From positions 40,636,152 to 40,700,151 of the forward strand of contig CM075775.1 in NCBI GenBank assembly GCA_037974665.1: a stretch of 64,000 bases of DNA, written 5' to 3'. A model generated the notes under the pieces. The model saw nothing but the letters and a program-made list of their open reading frames with translations. It ran no database searches and was not told the DNA's origin. Position numbers and translations under genes: made by a program. Source of the DNA: Ehretia macrophylla (taxonomy: Eukaryota > Streptophyta > Magnoliopsida > Boraginales > Ehretiaceae). This document shows, one piece after another, positions 12,569 through 23,000 of this stretch (the first letter of the stretch is position 1; each line of letters begins with the position of its first letter).

Positions 12569-15500
12569 GGCCCTAGTACCCGTACTACTAATAGGAGCGG
12601 TGAGCCCCAAGAGACCGAAGATGCTCATCAAACTAATCCTGGCATGGCTATGTTTAACATGATGGCGAATGCCATGGATCGCATGTCGTGAGTGATGGAA
12701 CGTCAAGATGCACGTGAAGCAAACAACAACAACAGGAATGATGGTAACCATGGGAGAAATAGTAGAATGCAGGAGTTCCTTGACTTTCGCCAGTCCAAAT
12801 TCCACGGGGAAGCTGATGATGAAAAGGCAAAGGCTTGGCTGTCTGAGATCGAGAGGATTTTAAGGCCACTTGACTATACTGATGAAGAAAAGATGGAGTT
12901 CATTGTGTTTCTGTTGCACGGGGATGCTGAGAATTGGTGGCACACTGTGGAGGCACTTTGGGAAACTGATCATACACCTCGCTTGTAGGGTAATTTCGTT
13001 AAGGCATTCAAGGAGAAATACGTACATGTAGTTTCCAGGCAGAGGCGGATTGAAGAATTCATGCACTTGAACCAGGGTAACATGATGGTGGCCTAGTCTG
13101 AGGCTCATTTTGACCGACTGTCCCGTTATGCTCAATACATGGTCAGTACCCCTGAGGCAAAGATGTAGAAATTTATGAATGGGTTGAGGCCAGAGATTCA
13201 GGACCAGTTGGCTTCACATGACTTTGCTACCTATTCTGCTCTCCTTGCTGCTGCTTCCCGTGTTGAGAAGAGAAAAGTTGATAGAGCCGGTTCAAGCCAG
13301 CCGAACAAGAAATCATATCAGCCTCCAAGTCAACAGAGGAAATTCCAGACTTAGAGTCGCAGTCATGGCCAGAGCCAGAACAGACCAGTTAATAACCGTG
13401 GCCCGACTAAAGCACCATCAGCCTCTTCCACCCGCGGATCCACAAGTAGTTCACATGCTACTCAGTCTATCAATTGTTCTTACTGTGACAAGAAGGGTCA
13501 TACAGACGCCCAGTGTTGGAACGAGTCAGGACGATGTGTGCGGTGTGGCAGTGATCAGCATCAGATCAAGGATTGCCCTAAATGGCAAGGAGGACAAAAT
13601 CAAGTTAAACCAGTTGGTAGAGGCAAGACTCCAGTTCCTAGAGTTCAGGCCCGAGCTTATGCTATCGAGTACGAGGAGCTTCCAGAGGAGACCGCTATTG
13701 TTGAAGGTACATTCTTGATACTGAATCAACCTGTTAGGGTGTTAATTGATCCAGTTGCTACTCATTCATTTATTACTCCCTTATGTGCGCAATGTGTGAA
13801 ACTACGAGTTGTATGTTTGCCTTACGAAGTAGAAGTTGGTACTCTGATGGGTTCTAAACTTGTTACTCGCTCAGCTTGTAAAGCATGTAAAATCCAAATT
13901 AAAGATAGGGAATTCTTAGCCAATCTTATTGTATTACCCTTTCGAGACTATGAAGTCATTTTAGGGATAGACTGGTTGGCAAAGCATCATGCTCAACTAG
14001 ATTGCCGGACGAAGATTGTAACGTTCCAGATACCTGGCCAACCAATTTTGGAGGTAATGGGTCGAAGAGACTTCACCGGGAGTTCCATCATTTCATCTAC
14101 GAAAGCAGTGAAATCCTTGAGGAAAGGATGTAGTGGATACTTAGCTTACCTCATCAACAAGCCGTCGAACAAAGCTAAGTTGGAGGAGATGCCAGTGATT
14201 AAAGATTATGCGGATGTGTTTCCTGAAGAATTGCCCGGTTTACCCCCAAATCGGGAGATCGAGTTCATTATAGAATTACTACATGGCACCCAGCCAATAT
14301 CTAAAGCTCCCTATCGTATGGCACCAGCCGAGCTACAAGAATTGAAGGACCAATTACAAGGATTGTTGAAGAAGGGGTTTGTTCAACCAAGTTCTTCTCC
14401 GTGGGGTGCGCCGATCCTATTTGTAAAGAAGAAAGACGGAACGTTGAGGCTATGCATCGATTACCGTGGATTGAACCAAGTGACCATCAAGAATAAATAC
14501 CCACTTCCACTGATCGATGAGTTATTTAATCAACTTCAGGGAGCCAAAGTGTATTCGAAGCTCGACTTGAGGCAAGGGTACTATCAGTTGCGGATCAAAA
14601 AAGAGGATGTGCCTAAAACGGCTTTCAAGTTGAGATATGGGCATTATGAATATGTGGTGATGCCATTTGGGCTAACTAATGCCCCTGCAGCTTTTATGGA
14701 CTTGATGCACAGGGTGTTTCAACCCTACTTGGACCAATTTGTAGTGATCTTTATTGATGATATTTTGGTATACTCAAAATCCGAGGCTGAGCATGAACAA
14801 CATCTGCAATTGGTACTGCAGAAACTTTGAGAGCATCAATTGTATGCAAAGTTTAGCAAATGTGAATTTTGGTTGCAGAAGATTGCATTTTTGCGGCACA
14901 TCATATCCCAAGAGGGAATAGCGGTAGATCCAGCAAAGATAGAAGCGGTGATGTCTTGGAAGAAGCCGAAAAATGTTACAGAAGTTCGGAGTTTTCTTGG
15001 TCTAGCCGGCTATTATCGAAGGTTCGTGAAGGATTTCTCAAAGATTGCAGGACCGCTTACAAAGCTCACTCAAAAGAAAACGAAGTTCGTGTGGGATGAC
15101 AAGTGTGAGAACAACTTCCAAGAATTGAAGAAGAGATTGACTACTGCACCTGTTCTTGCATTGCCTGAAGGGAGTCAAGGTTTTGTAATCTATAGCGATG
15201 CTTCGAAGGAAGGACTGGGTTGTGTGTTGATGCAAAATGGTAGAGTGATTGCGTATGCTTCTAGGAAACCGAAGCCGTATGAATTGAATTACCCGACGCA
15301 TGATTTGGAGTTAGCGGCTATTGTGTTTGCACTCAAGAAATGGAGGCACTATCTGTGGGGTAACAAGTTCGAGGTGTTTACTGATCACAAGAGCTTGAAA
15401 TACTTGTTCTCACAAAAAGAGTTGAACATGAGGCAAAGGCAGTGGATGGAGCTTTTGGATGATTATAACTGCACAATCAATTATGTGCCCGGTAAAGCAA

Positions 15501-16203
15501 ATGTAGTTGCAGATGCCTTAAGTCGGAAAGCGAGCATGGCAAAATTAGAAGTCAAGGTACAGGAGTTGTTAGAGGAAATATTTTTGTGGAAACCACAATT
15601 GACTCGAAAAGGGTTACTATTTGCCACTACACAAGTTCAACTGACCTTGTTGTCTGAATTACGAGAGGCTCAACAGAAGGACCAACAGTTTCAGAAGATT
15701 AAAGAAATCAACACAGATTTTAAGTTTCATGATGATGGCATTTGGCGGTTTAGGAATCGGATTTGTATTCCTAATGAGCCAGAGCTGAAAAAGAATATTC
15801 TTAAAGAAGCCCATAATTCAAGATATACTATTCACCCTGGTGGAACAAAGATGTACCTGGATTTAAAGTAACACTATTGGTGGAATAACATGAAGAAAGA
15901 GATTGTGGAGTTTGTGGCACGGTGTTTGACTTGCCAGATAGTCAAAGCAGAACATCAATGACCAGTAGGTTTACTTCAGCTGTTGGAGATTCCTCAATGG
16001 AAATGGGAGCATATAACTATGGACTATGGCATGGTCCTGCCCAGGTTACAAAAGGGTCATGGCGCCGTTTGGGTAATAGTGGATAGATTGACCAAGTCAG
16101 CACACTTCTTACCGATGAACAAGGAGGATAGTCCTGAGAAATTGGGAGATATGTATGTGGCGGATATTGTAAGGTTGCACAGGATGCCTGTGAGTATTGT
16201 ATC
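12569..16203 (+). pseudogene. A1 gag-pol remnant (fossil), from gag into integrase
   Basis: Parts in order: gag about 12569-13470 (retrotransposon gag region, FHGEADDEKAKAWL); zinc knuckles about 13475-13580 ([29 protein letters not shown]); protease about 13680-14000; reverse transcriptase about 14330-14830 with [10 protein letters not shown] and FIDDILVYS near 14750; RNase H about 15185-15530 ([20 protein letters not shown]); integrase zinc-binding part about 15810-15970 ([15 protein letters not shown]); and the start of the catalytic core about 15985-16203. It then meets the LTR of A2. It is broken, with roughly five to ten breaks. The pol domains resemble those of family B but are clearly a separate family. 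Confidence 0.87.
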
Positions 16204-16865
16204 TGTGAGGCCCTACATCGATTTGCGTGTGATACCTCGTTTCGCGTGCCCTAACCTAGATTTGCGTGCCTTGACCTAGGTTTAAGAGTCGTGTTTCATT
16301 TTATGTGCCTTGCATCGAATTACGTGCATCTAATTTAGGGTTGCGTGCATTTGCTTAAAAAACGTGCATTCATCTCGTAGTGCGTGCCCTAAACTTAAAA
16401 AAGCGTGCCCGCACGCTAATCAAGAAAGTATCTTACACGAAGCACTAGATCATTAATTAATCCTACAAATTCCACTAACTAATATTAAATTGCTAATTCA
16501 ACCCATTAGAAGACAAAATCTCACAAAAAGCTAGACATTCTTTATTCTTTATTCTTTATTCTTTGCATATCCCAAACACACAATTAATTATTACTCAACC
16601 AAGACAAAAATTCAGATTTTATCACACCCTTGGCCGACCACTAGGAGCTTTGTGCATGCAATCCAATTTCAAAATTTATTCCCCAAACATTCTATGACAA
16701 TTCTATGACACAAGGCAATAAAAAAATTAGCTCAAACCCTCCTCAAAGCTCCAAATCTCGACACAAACTCCTTGCCCATGCTAGGTGATTCAAATTATGC
16801 TTCTTGAAGACACAAAATTCTAATTTTGCAAGGCCTTAGGCCGACATATGCATCAAACCTAGCAA

Positions 16866-16945
16866 GCTTTCATTTTTTTTCTTTCATTCTTTGTTTCTTT
16901 CTCACATTTCCTCTCACTCTCCCATTCTTCTCTCTCTCTCTCGGC
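16866..16945 (+). promoter_or_regulatory. Pyrimidine-rich tract in family-A LTR
   Basis: About 80 bases are almost all C and T on the sense strand. The tract is kept in every family-A LTR (also near 25290-25367, 57800-57880, 61262-61340, 63140-63205 and, reversed, 43445-43500). Pyrimidine patches are common near plant transcription starts and 5' leaders; whether this one acts as such is unknown. Confidence 0.3.
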
Positions 16946-17305
16946 CTTAGCTGAGTTTCTACACTCCATAGCTTAACTTCATCACTCAATGGTTCATCAA
17001 GACATGCAAGAAGCTCAGGATCTCGACCAAGCAAAACTAGGAGCAAAGAAGCACACATGCAAGCCTTTAGTACATCCATTTCGGTTTAGGTGAGTTTGTT
17101 AGCTTCCATTTCTTTTCTTCTTGTTCTAAACACATGCACCTACTAAGAACTTGGTTACTAAGCTAGGAAATTAGAGAAATCCCAAGTTGTCTCTCGGCTA
17201 AGCAAGGAAAAAGATCAACTTTGTGCTTCACCAAGAGTTTGAGCATCTTCATTGTTGTCTTGCTAAGGTGAGGGCTAAAACTTCTTGAAAAGCTTTCAAA
17301 AACCA

Positions 17306-17384
17306 CATGCATGCCCTTAAATGTCTATATTTACTTCTGTACTTGTGATATATGTGTGTTCATGGGCTTTTGTAAACATGCATG
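17306..17384 (+). promoter_or_regulatory. Paired CATGCATG (RY-type) motifs with 71-bp spacing
   Basis: CATGCATG occurs at 17306-17313 and 17377-17384. The same pair occurs in the other family-A LTRs that reach this far, for example 334-341/405-412, and near 25730/25797, 61692/61762, 63563/63634 and, on the minus strand, 43074/43006. CATGCA is the RY element bound by plant B3-domain factors (ABI3/FUS3 type). Function in the LTR is inference. Confidence 0.35.
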
Positions 17385-17439
17385 GCAAGATATTTGGCTA
17401 GAATGTGATGATAGATGAAATCGGGTATGTGACTGCCTT

Positions 17440-17860
17440 CTGCCTTTTTGGTACGAGGTGATTTTCACCAGGTAAAAGATGTTGAAAATGTGTAAAAATT
17501 GGTAGGTAACTAGTTTTGCCAGTTCAGAACACTTTGCACAGAAATAGACCAAAGCTAATTTTGACTCTAATGTCCTCAAAATGGATAATCATCAAAATGT
17601 GTCCAAATCTGGAAAGTCTGGAAAAATGAAGCAGGTTTTGGCAGATTCACTGACCTTGTAGAACGAACCAGTTTGGAATTAGTAAATGACATCCAAAATG
17701 CATGAAATTTGGAATGATGCTAGAATTTTCAGTTTTTGATATTTTTGTCAGAAATGGACTAAGGCTAAATCTGACCCTAAGGCTCTCAAAAATGACAAGT
17801 ATTGAAATGTGTGCAAATCTGGACAGTTTTGTGTAGTCTCATTGTTTTGGCTATAACTCC
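17440..17860 (+). repeat. Diverged 210-bp tandem duplication inside family-A LTR
   Basis: Two adjacent units align at an offset of about 210 bp. Examples are TGTCCAAATCTGG (17600-17612) against TGTGCAAATCTGG (17810-17822), and the CCAGTT...GACTCTAA stretch against CAGTTTT...GACCCTAA. The duplication predates the copies here, since all family-A LTRs have both units. Confidence 0.6.
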
Positions 17861-18592
17861 TGAACCCGAACTCCAAATGATGCGAGGTTTGTTTCTGAAT
17901 TTAGTTCGCTCCTTAAGATTTAATTTGACATCTTGTTCACTGGAATTGGAAATTTTTTTCTTGTCTTAATGATCGTGAGAAAACTATCCATTGCAGTTAG
18001 GGTTTCACCTATTGATATGCTTAGAAAATTAACGTAGCTTCCCTTGTTGTATTAAATGCTTGGGATTGTGGCATTTGGATGTTGTGTGGACTGTTTTGAT
18101 TACTTGACGGTGTTTGAATTAATCAATGCATGGCTTGAGCTTAATTACAAGATGACTTAGGGTTTAATCGCACGGGTAAACACGAATTGAAACCCTAGTA
18201 ACTAGGTAAACTCGCTAAGTGTTGATCCTTTGGATATTGTGTTTGATTATGTGTTTAGTAGGCTGCCCGTAGTTGCCCTTGTAGCCCTAAATACGATTTC
18301 GATGATTACATGTTGATAAATAGGCCTTTCTTGCACCCGGTCCCACGTAGATGTCGTTGCATGATGAATAATCTTATTATTTGATTACGTGAACTTTGAA
18401 ATGAGTTATATGATTTGATTTACATACGTCACATGGCTGCCCGTTTAATATTCATATAACTCCATGTGCTTTTCAAGTGAATTTACTTGTCATATCGTGC
18501 CTCGCATGTTTAACTGTCAATGTGCAATCTTATGACTGTTCGGTGGGAAGCTACGTTGTTTTTCTCCAAAGGTGGTATATTTAATGTGATAA

Positions 18593-18802
18593 ATGTGCAT
18601 TGCATACAAGGTTGCAACCTTTCATTCTAGCGTGGTAGCGTTCACACACACCGGGCGGCATCGGGCTTGCCGGTGCAACCATGACTACTATTGTCCAATT
18701 CCCTCTCTCGCTTGGGGGTTAGCCTTCCCCAGAGAGTTGGGTCGTAGGATTTCGGGGTACATCTGGAGTACAACCATTTGGCGTGATAAGGGGATGAATT
18801 GA
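18593..18802 (+). other. Conserved 69-residue open frame in family-A LTR
   Basis: An ATG-started frame (MCIAYKVATFHS...) is open at equal length in all four LTR copies that include it: 1621-1830, here, 27015-27224 and 41585-41794 (minus strand). It has no recognisable domain. Its 3' half overlaps a nucleotide block shared with family-B LTRs, where no such sense frame exists, so the conservation may reflect a nucleotide signal and not a protein. Confidence 0.25.
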
Positions 18803-18872
18803 AGTCGGCCGCAACAATTGATACTGGAATTTAACTGAGAGCAAAAGCTCACCGTATCATTTTCACTATGTG

Positions 18873-19143
18873 TATAAGTACTCTCACTTGGTTCCTAGAG
18901 GACCTCGGGGAGGAAAGACAGGTAATTGTATTCCTTTACTTTTACATTACGTTATGTACTTGTGATATATTTATGCTTGCAAAAGGGTTTTCATAAGTTG
19001 AACTGGAAAATGAGTTTCAAAACTTATTTCTCATTCCCCCTTGCTGAGTTCATAAGGACTCACCCTCTTTTATTATCTTAGGTGAAGCAGACCAGGAACA
19101 GGTACTCGAGGACGACGTGCCTAATGATGATTCCTTGGAATGA
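18873..19143 (+). promoter_or_regulatory. LTR module in A2 5' LTR: TATA-like, intron-like stretch, hairpin, acidic frame
   Basis: TATAAGTA is at 18873-18880. A donor-like CAGGTAATT follows (GT at 18922). Hairpin arms TGAGT (19045-19049) and ACTCA (19058-19062) enclose an 8-base loop. A pyrimidine-rich stretch ends in AG at 19081. A short acidic open frame (EADQEQVLEDDVPNDDSLE) ends at 19141-19143. The donor-to-acceptor distance is about 160 bp and the stretch is AT-rich, like a small plant intron. All of this is pattern reading; no transcript evidence is available. Confidence 0.35.
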
Positions 19144-19789
19144 TTGCTTGCCCTACGTGCCTTGCTTGACTATGGCCATTTTGTGAACAATATGTTGCTT
19201 GAAGACTATTTTATTTCTTATGATGCTTGTTGTTGTAATGTAAAAGACCCTCGTTGTAATTTGGGGTCTAATTTTGGCTTGTACTGATCGTAACTAGATA
19301 GACACTACTGTGGTCGTGTTGCTATTGTTATTGGCTAGTATCTATCATAGGATTATGAAGTATCCGGTAAGGATTAAGTAAAATGAACCTATCCAATCTT
19401 AAGCAGGTACTCATTGATAAGCTAAGATCAACAGGTACGTTTGCAACAAGGATTAACAAACTAACGAGACATAGTATCATGTTAGGTTATTAATCAAATG
19501 AGACTTCGAGATAACTAGTAGGTGTTTCAATTGATTGTAAATAGTAATCTTAGTTGGAAATGAAATTGAGATTGGAAATTTTGAGGCGTTTAGAGAATTA
19601 GGTCAAACCAAATAGCCCAATTACAGCCGTTATGCTGCCGATTTTCTGAAAAATTGTGGAGTTTAGGCTAAAACATTAAGTATTACACTTTCATGAACGA
19701 TTAAGTATGAGATATGACTTGAATGATTAGATCACACCCTAGTCTAACCTTCATAGGCCGGGTTAGGGCGTGACACCTTATAGAAAGAA

Positions 19790-19801
19790 TGGTATCAGAG
19801 C
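19790..19801 (+). other. Primer-binding site of A2
   Basis: TGGTATCAGAGC lies 14 bases after the LTR end and matches initiator tRNA-Met. Confidence 0.85.
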
Positions 19802-20054
19802 TTAGATTGCTTAAGCCTGGTTTAACTCTCGGACCATGGGTAGAAGCCCTAAGATTATTAGGATGATTTGTCTATATGTTATTGTATGATAATGTTAATT
19901 GTGCCTTCTATGTTCTATGTGCTTATGTGATTAACTTGTCTTAACTGTTTCTAGAACTATGTGTTTATGTAAAATTATATGTTGCATATCTTATGCATTA
20001 AATTCTTGTCCTGTCGCATTCCAATAAATTGTGCATCGTAATCTGTGCCTATAG
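19802..20054 (+). other. A2 untranslated leader
   Basis: This noncoding sequence lies between the primer-binding site and the gag ATG at 20055. It aligns with the A1 leader. Nothing else is seen in it. Confidence 0.7.
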
Positions 20055-23000
20055 ATGGCTGGCCCTAGTACCCGCACTACTAATAGGAGCGGTGAGCCCC
20101 AAGAGACCGGAGATGCCTATCAAACTAATCCCGGCATGGCTATGTTTAATATGATGGCGAATGCCATGGATCGCGTGTCGGGAGTGATGGAACGGCAAGA
20201 TGCATGTGAAGCAAACAACAACAACAACAGAAATAATGGTAACCATAGGAAACATAGCAGAATGCGGGAGTTCCTTGACTTTTGCCCATCCAAATTCCAC
20301 GGGGAAGCTGATGATGAGAAAGCAGAGGCTTGGCTGTCTGAGATCGAGAGGATTTTCAGGCCACTTGACTATACTAATAAAGAAAAGGTAGAGTTTGTTG
20401 TGTTTCTGTTGCACGGGGATGCTGAGCATTGGTGGCACACTATGGAGGCACTGTGGGAAACTGATCATACACCTCGCTTGTGGGGTAATTTTGTTAAGGC
20501 ATTCAAGGAGAAATATGTACCTGTAGTTTCCAGACAGAGGCGGATTGAGGAATTCATGCACCTGAACCAGGGTAACATGACGGTGGCCTAGTACGAGGCT
20601 CGCTTTGACCGATTGTCCCACTATGCTCAATTCATGGTCAGTAATCCTGAGGCGAAGATGTGGAAATTTACTACTGGATTGAGGCCAGAGATTCAGGACC
20701 AGTTGGCTTCGCGTGACTTCGATACCTATTCTGCTCTCTTTGCTACTGCTTCCCGAGTTGAGAAGAGAAAACTTGATAGAGCCAGTTCAAGTCAACCGAA
20801 TAAGAAACCATACCAGCCTCAAGGTCAATAGAGGAAATTCCAGAGCCAGAGTGATAGTTAGGGCCAGAGTCAGAACAGACCAGTTAATAACCGTGGCCCG
20901 ACTAAAGAACCATCAGCCCCTTCCGCTCACGGATCAACAGGTAGTTCACCTGGTACTCAGTCTGTCAACTGTTCTTACTGTGACAAGAAGGAGCATACTG
21001 TGGCCCAATGCTGGAAGAAGTCAGGACGATGTGTGCAGTGTGGCAGTGATCAGCATCAGATCAAGGATTTCCCTAAATGGCAAGTAGGACAAAATCAGGT
21101 TAAACCAGCTGGTAGAGACAAGACTCCAGTTCCTAGAGTTTAGGCTCGAGCTTATGCTATTGAGTGCGAGGAGCTTCTAGAGGAGACCGCTGTTGTCGAA
21201 GGTACATTCTTCATACTGAATCAACCTGTTAGGGTGCTAATTGACCCAGGTGCGACTCATTCATTTATTACTCCCTTATGTGTGCAATGTGTGAAACTGA
21301 GAGTTGTATGTTTGCCTTACGAAGTAGAAGTTGGTACTCCGATGGGTTCTAAACTTTTAACTAGCTCAGCTTGTAAAGCATGTAAAATCCAAATTAAAGA
21401 TAGGGAATTCTCAGCCAATCTTATTGTATTACCTTTTTGAGACTATGAAGTCATTTTAAGGATGGACTGGTTGGCAAAGTATCATGCCTAACTAGATTTC
21501 CGGACGAAGATTGTAACATTCCGGATACCTGGTCAACCAATATTGAAAGTCATGGGTCGAAGAGATTTCACCGGGAGTTCCATCATTTCATCTACGAAAG
21601 CAGTGAAGTCATTGAAGAAAGGTTGCAGTGGATACTTAGCTTACCTCATTAACAAGCTATCGGACAAAGCTAAGTTGGAGGAAATGCCAGTGATTAAAGA
21701 TTACACGGATGTGTTTCCAGAAGAATTGCCCAGTTTACCCCTAAATTGGGAGATCGAGTTCATTATAGAATTACTGCTTGGCACCTAGCCGATATCTAAA
21801 GCTCCCTATCATATGGCACTGGCCGAGCTACAAGAATTGAAGGACCAATTGCAAGGATTGCTGAAGAAGGGCTTTGTTCAACCAAGTTCTTCTACATGGG
21901 GTGCGCCAGTCCTATTTGTAAAGAAGAAAGACGGAACGTTGAGGCTATGCATCGACTACCGAGGATTGAACCAAGTGACTGTCAAGAATAAATACCCACT
22001 TCCACTGATCGACGAGTTATTTGACCAACTTCAAGGAGCCAAAGTGTATTCGAAGCTCGACTTGAGGCAAGGGTACTATCAGTTGCGGATCAAAAAAGAG
22101 GATGTGCCTAAAACGGCTTTTAGGACGAGATATGGGCATTATGAATATGTGGTGATGCCATTTGGACTAACCAATGCCCCTGCAGCTTTTATGGACTTGA
22201 TGCACAGGGTGTTTCAACCTTACTTGGACCAATTTGTGGTGATCTTCATTGATGATATTTTGGTGTACTCGAAATCCGAGGCTGAGCATGAACAACATCT
22301 ACGGTTGGTACTGCAGAAACTTCGAGAGCATCAATTGTATGCAAAGTTTAGCAAGTGCGAGTTTTGGTTGCAGCAGATTGCATTTTTGGGGCATATCATA
22401 TCCCAAGAGGGAATAGCAGTGGATCCAGCAAAGATAGAAGCGGTGATGTCTTGGAAGAAGCCGAAAAATGTTACGGAGGTTCGGAGTTTTCTTGGTCTAG
22501 CCGGCTATTATCGGAGGTTCGTGAAGGATTTCTCAAAGATCGTAGGACCGCTTACAAAGCTCACTCAAAAGAAAACAAAGTTCGTATGGGATGACAAGTG
22601 TGAGAACAGCTTCCAAAAATTGAAGAAAAGATTGACTACTGTACCTGTTCTTGCATTGCCTGAAGGGAGTCAAGGTTTTGTAATCTATAGCGATGCTTCG
22701 AAGGAAGGATTGGGTTGTGTGTTGATGCAAAATGGTAGAGTGATTGCGTATGCTTCTAGGAAATCGAAGCCGTATGAATTGAACTACCCGACGCATGATT
22801 TGGAGTTAGCGGCTATTGTATTTGCACTCAAGAAATGGAGGCACTATCTGGCGGGTAACAAGTTCGAGGTGTTTACTGATCACAAGAGCTTGAAATACTT
22901 GTTCTCACAAAAGGAGTTGAACATGAGGCAAAGGCGGTGGATGGAGCTTTTGGATGATTATAACTGCACAATCAATTATGTGCCTTGTAAAGCGAATGTA

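Larger units (their letters stand above)
1..16203 (+). mobile_element. A1: family-A Ty3/gypsy (Tekay/Del-like) retrotransposon, fossil, split by B1
   Basis: The element runs from inside its 5' LTR at the window start, through primer-binding site and leader, to gag, protease, reverse transcriptase, RNase H and the first part of integrase. It is interrupted at 3087-12563 by the antisense element B1, and its right part is entered at 16204 by the LTR of A2. Its remaining integrase and 3' LTR are not in this window. The pol domain order and C-terminal type seen in its sister copies place it in the Tekay/Del chromovirus lineage; this is inference from motifs. It is broken, with roughly five to ten breaks in the coding part. 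It is the oldest layer of the left half, because both B1 and A2 lie inside it. Confidence 0.85.
16204..19775 (+). repeat. A2 5' LTR, complete family-A LTR (reference copy)
   Basis: This 3572-bp LTR runs TGTGAGGCCC...GGGCGTGACA with TG/CA ends. In order it contains: an array of CGTGC words (16210-16420) ending in the palindrome AGCGTGC-CC-GCACGCT; a TTTATTC heptamer repeated three times (about 16540-16564); a pyrimidine-rich tract (about 16866-16945); a CATGCATG pair; a diverged 210-bp tandem duplication (about 17440-17860); a 69-residue frame (18593-18802); and the hairpin/acceptor-like module (18873-19143). The long noncoding rest shows no other feature. Confidence 0.92.

Noticed and set aside
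12539-12869. Minus-strand open frames opposite gag (also near 15038, 20049, 22533, 23552, 58523)
   Set aside because: They are shadows of the gag and pol coding strand and are found at matching places in each family-A copy.
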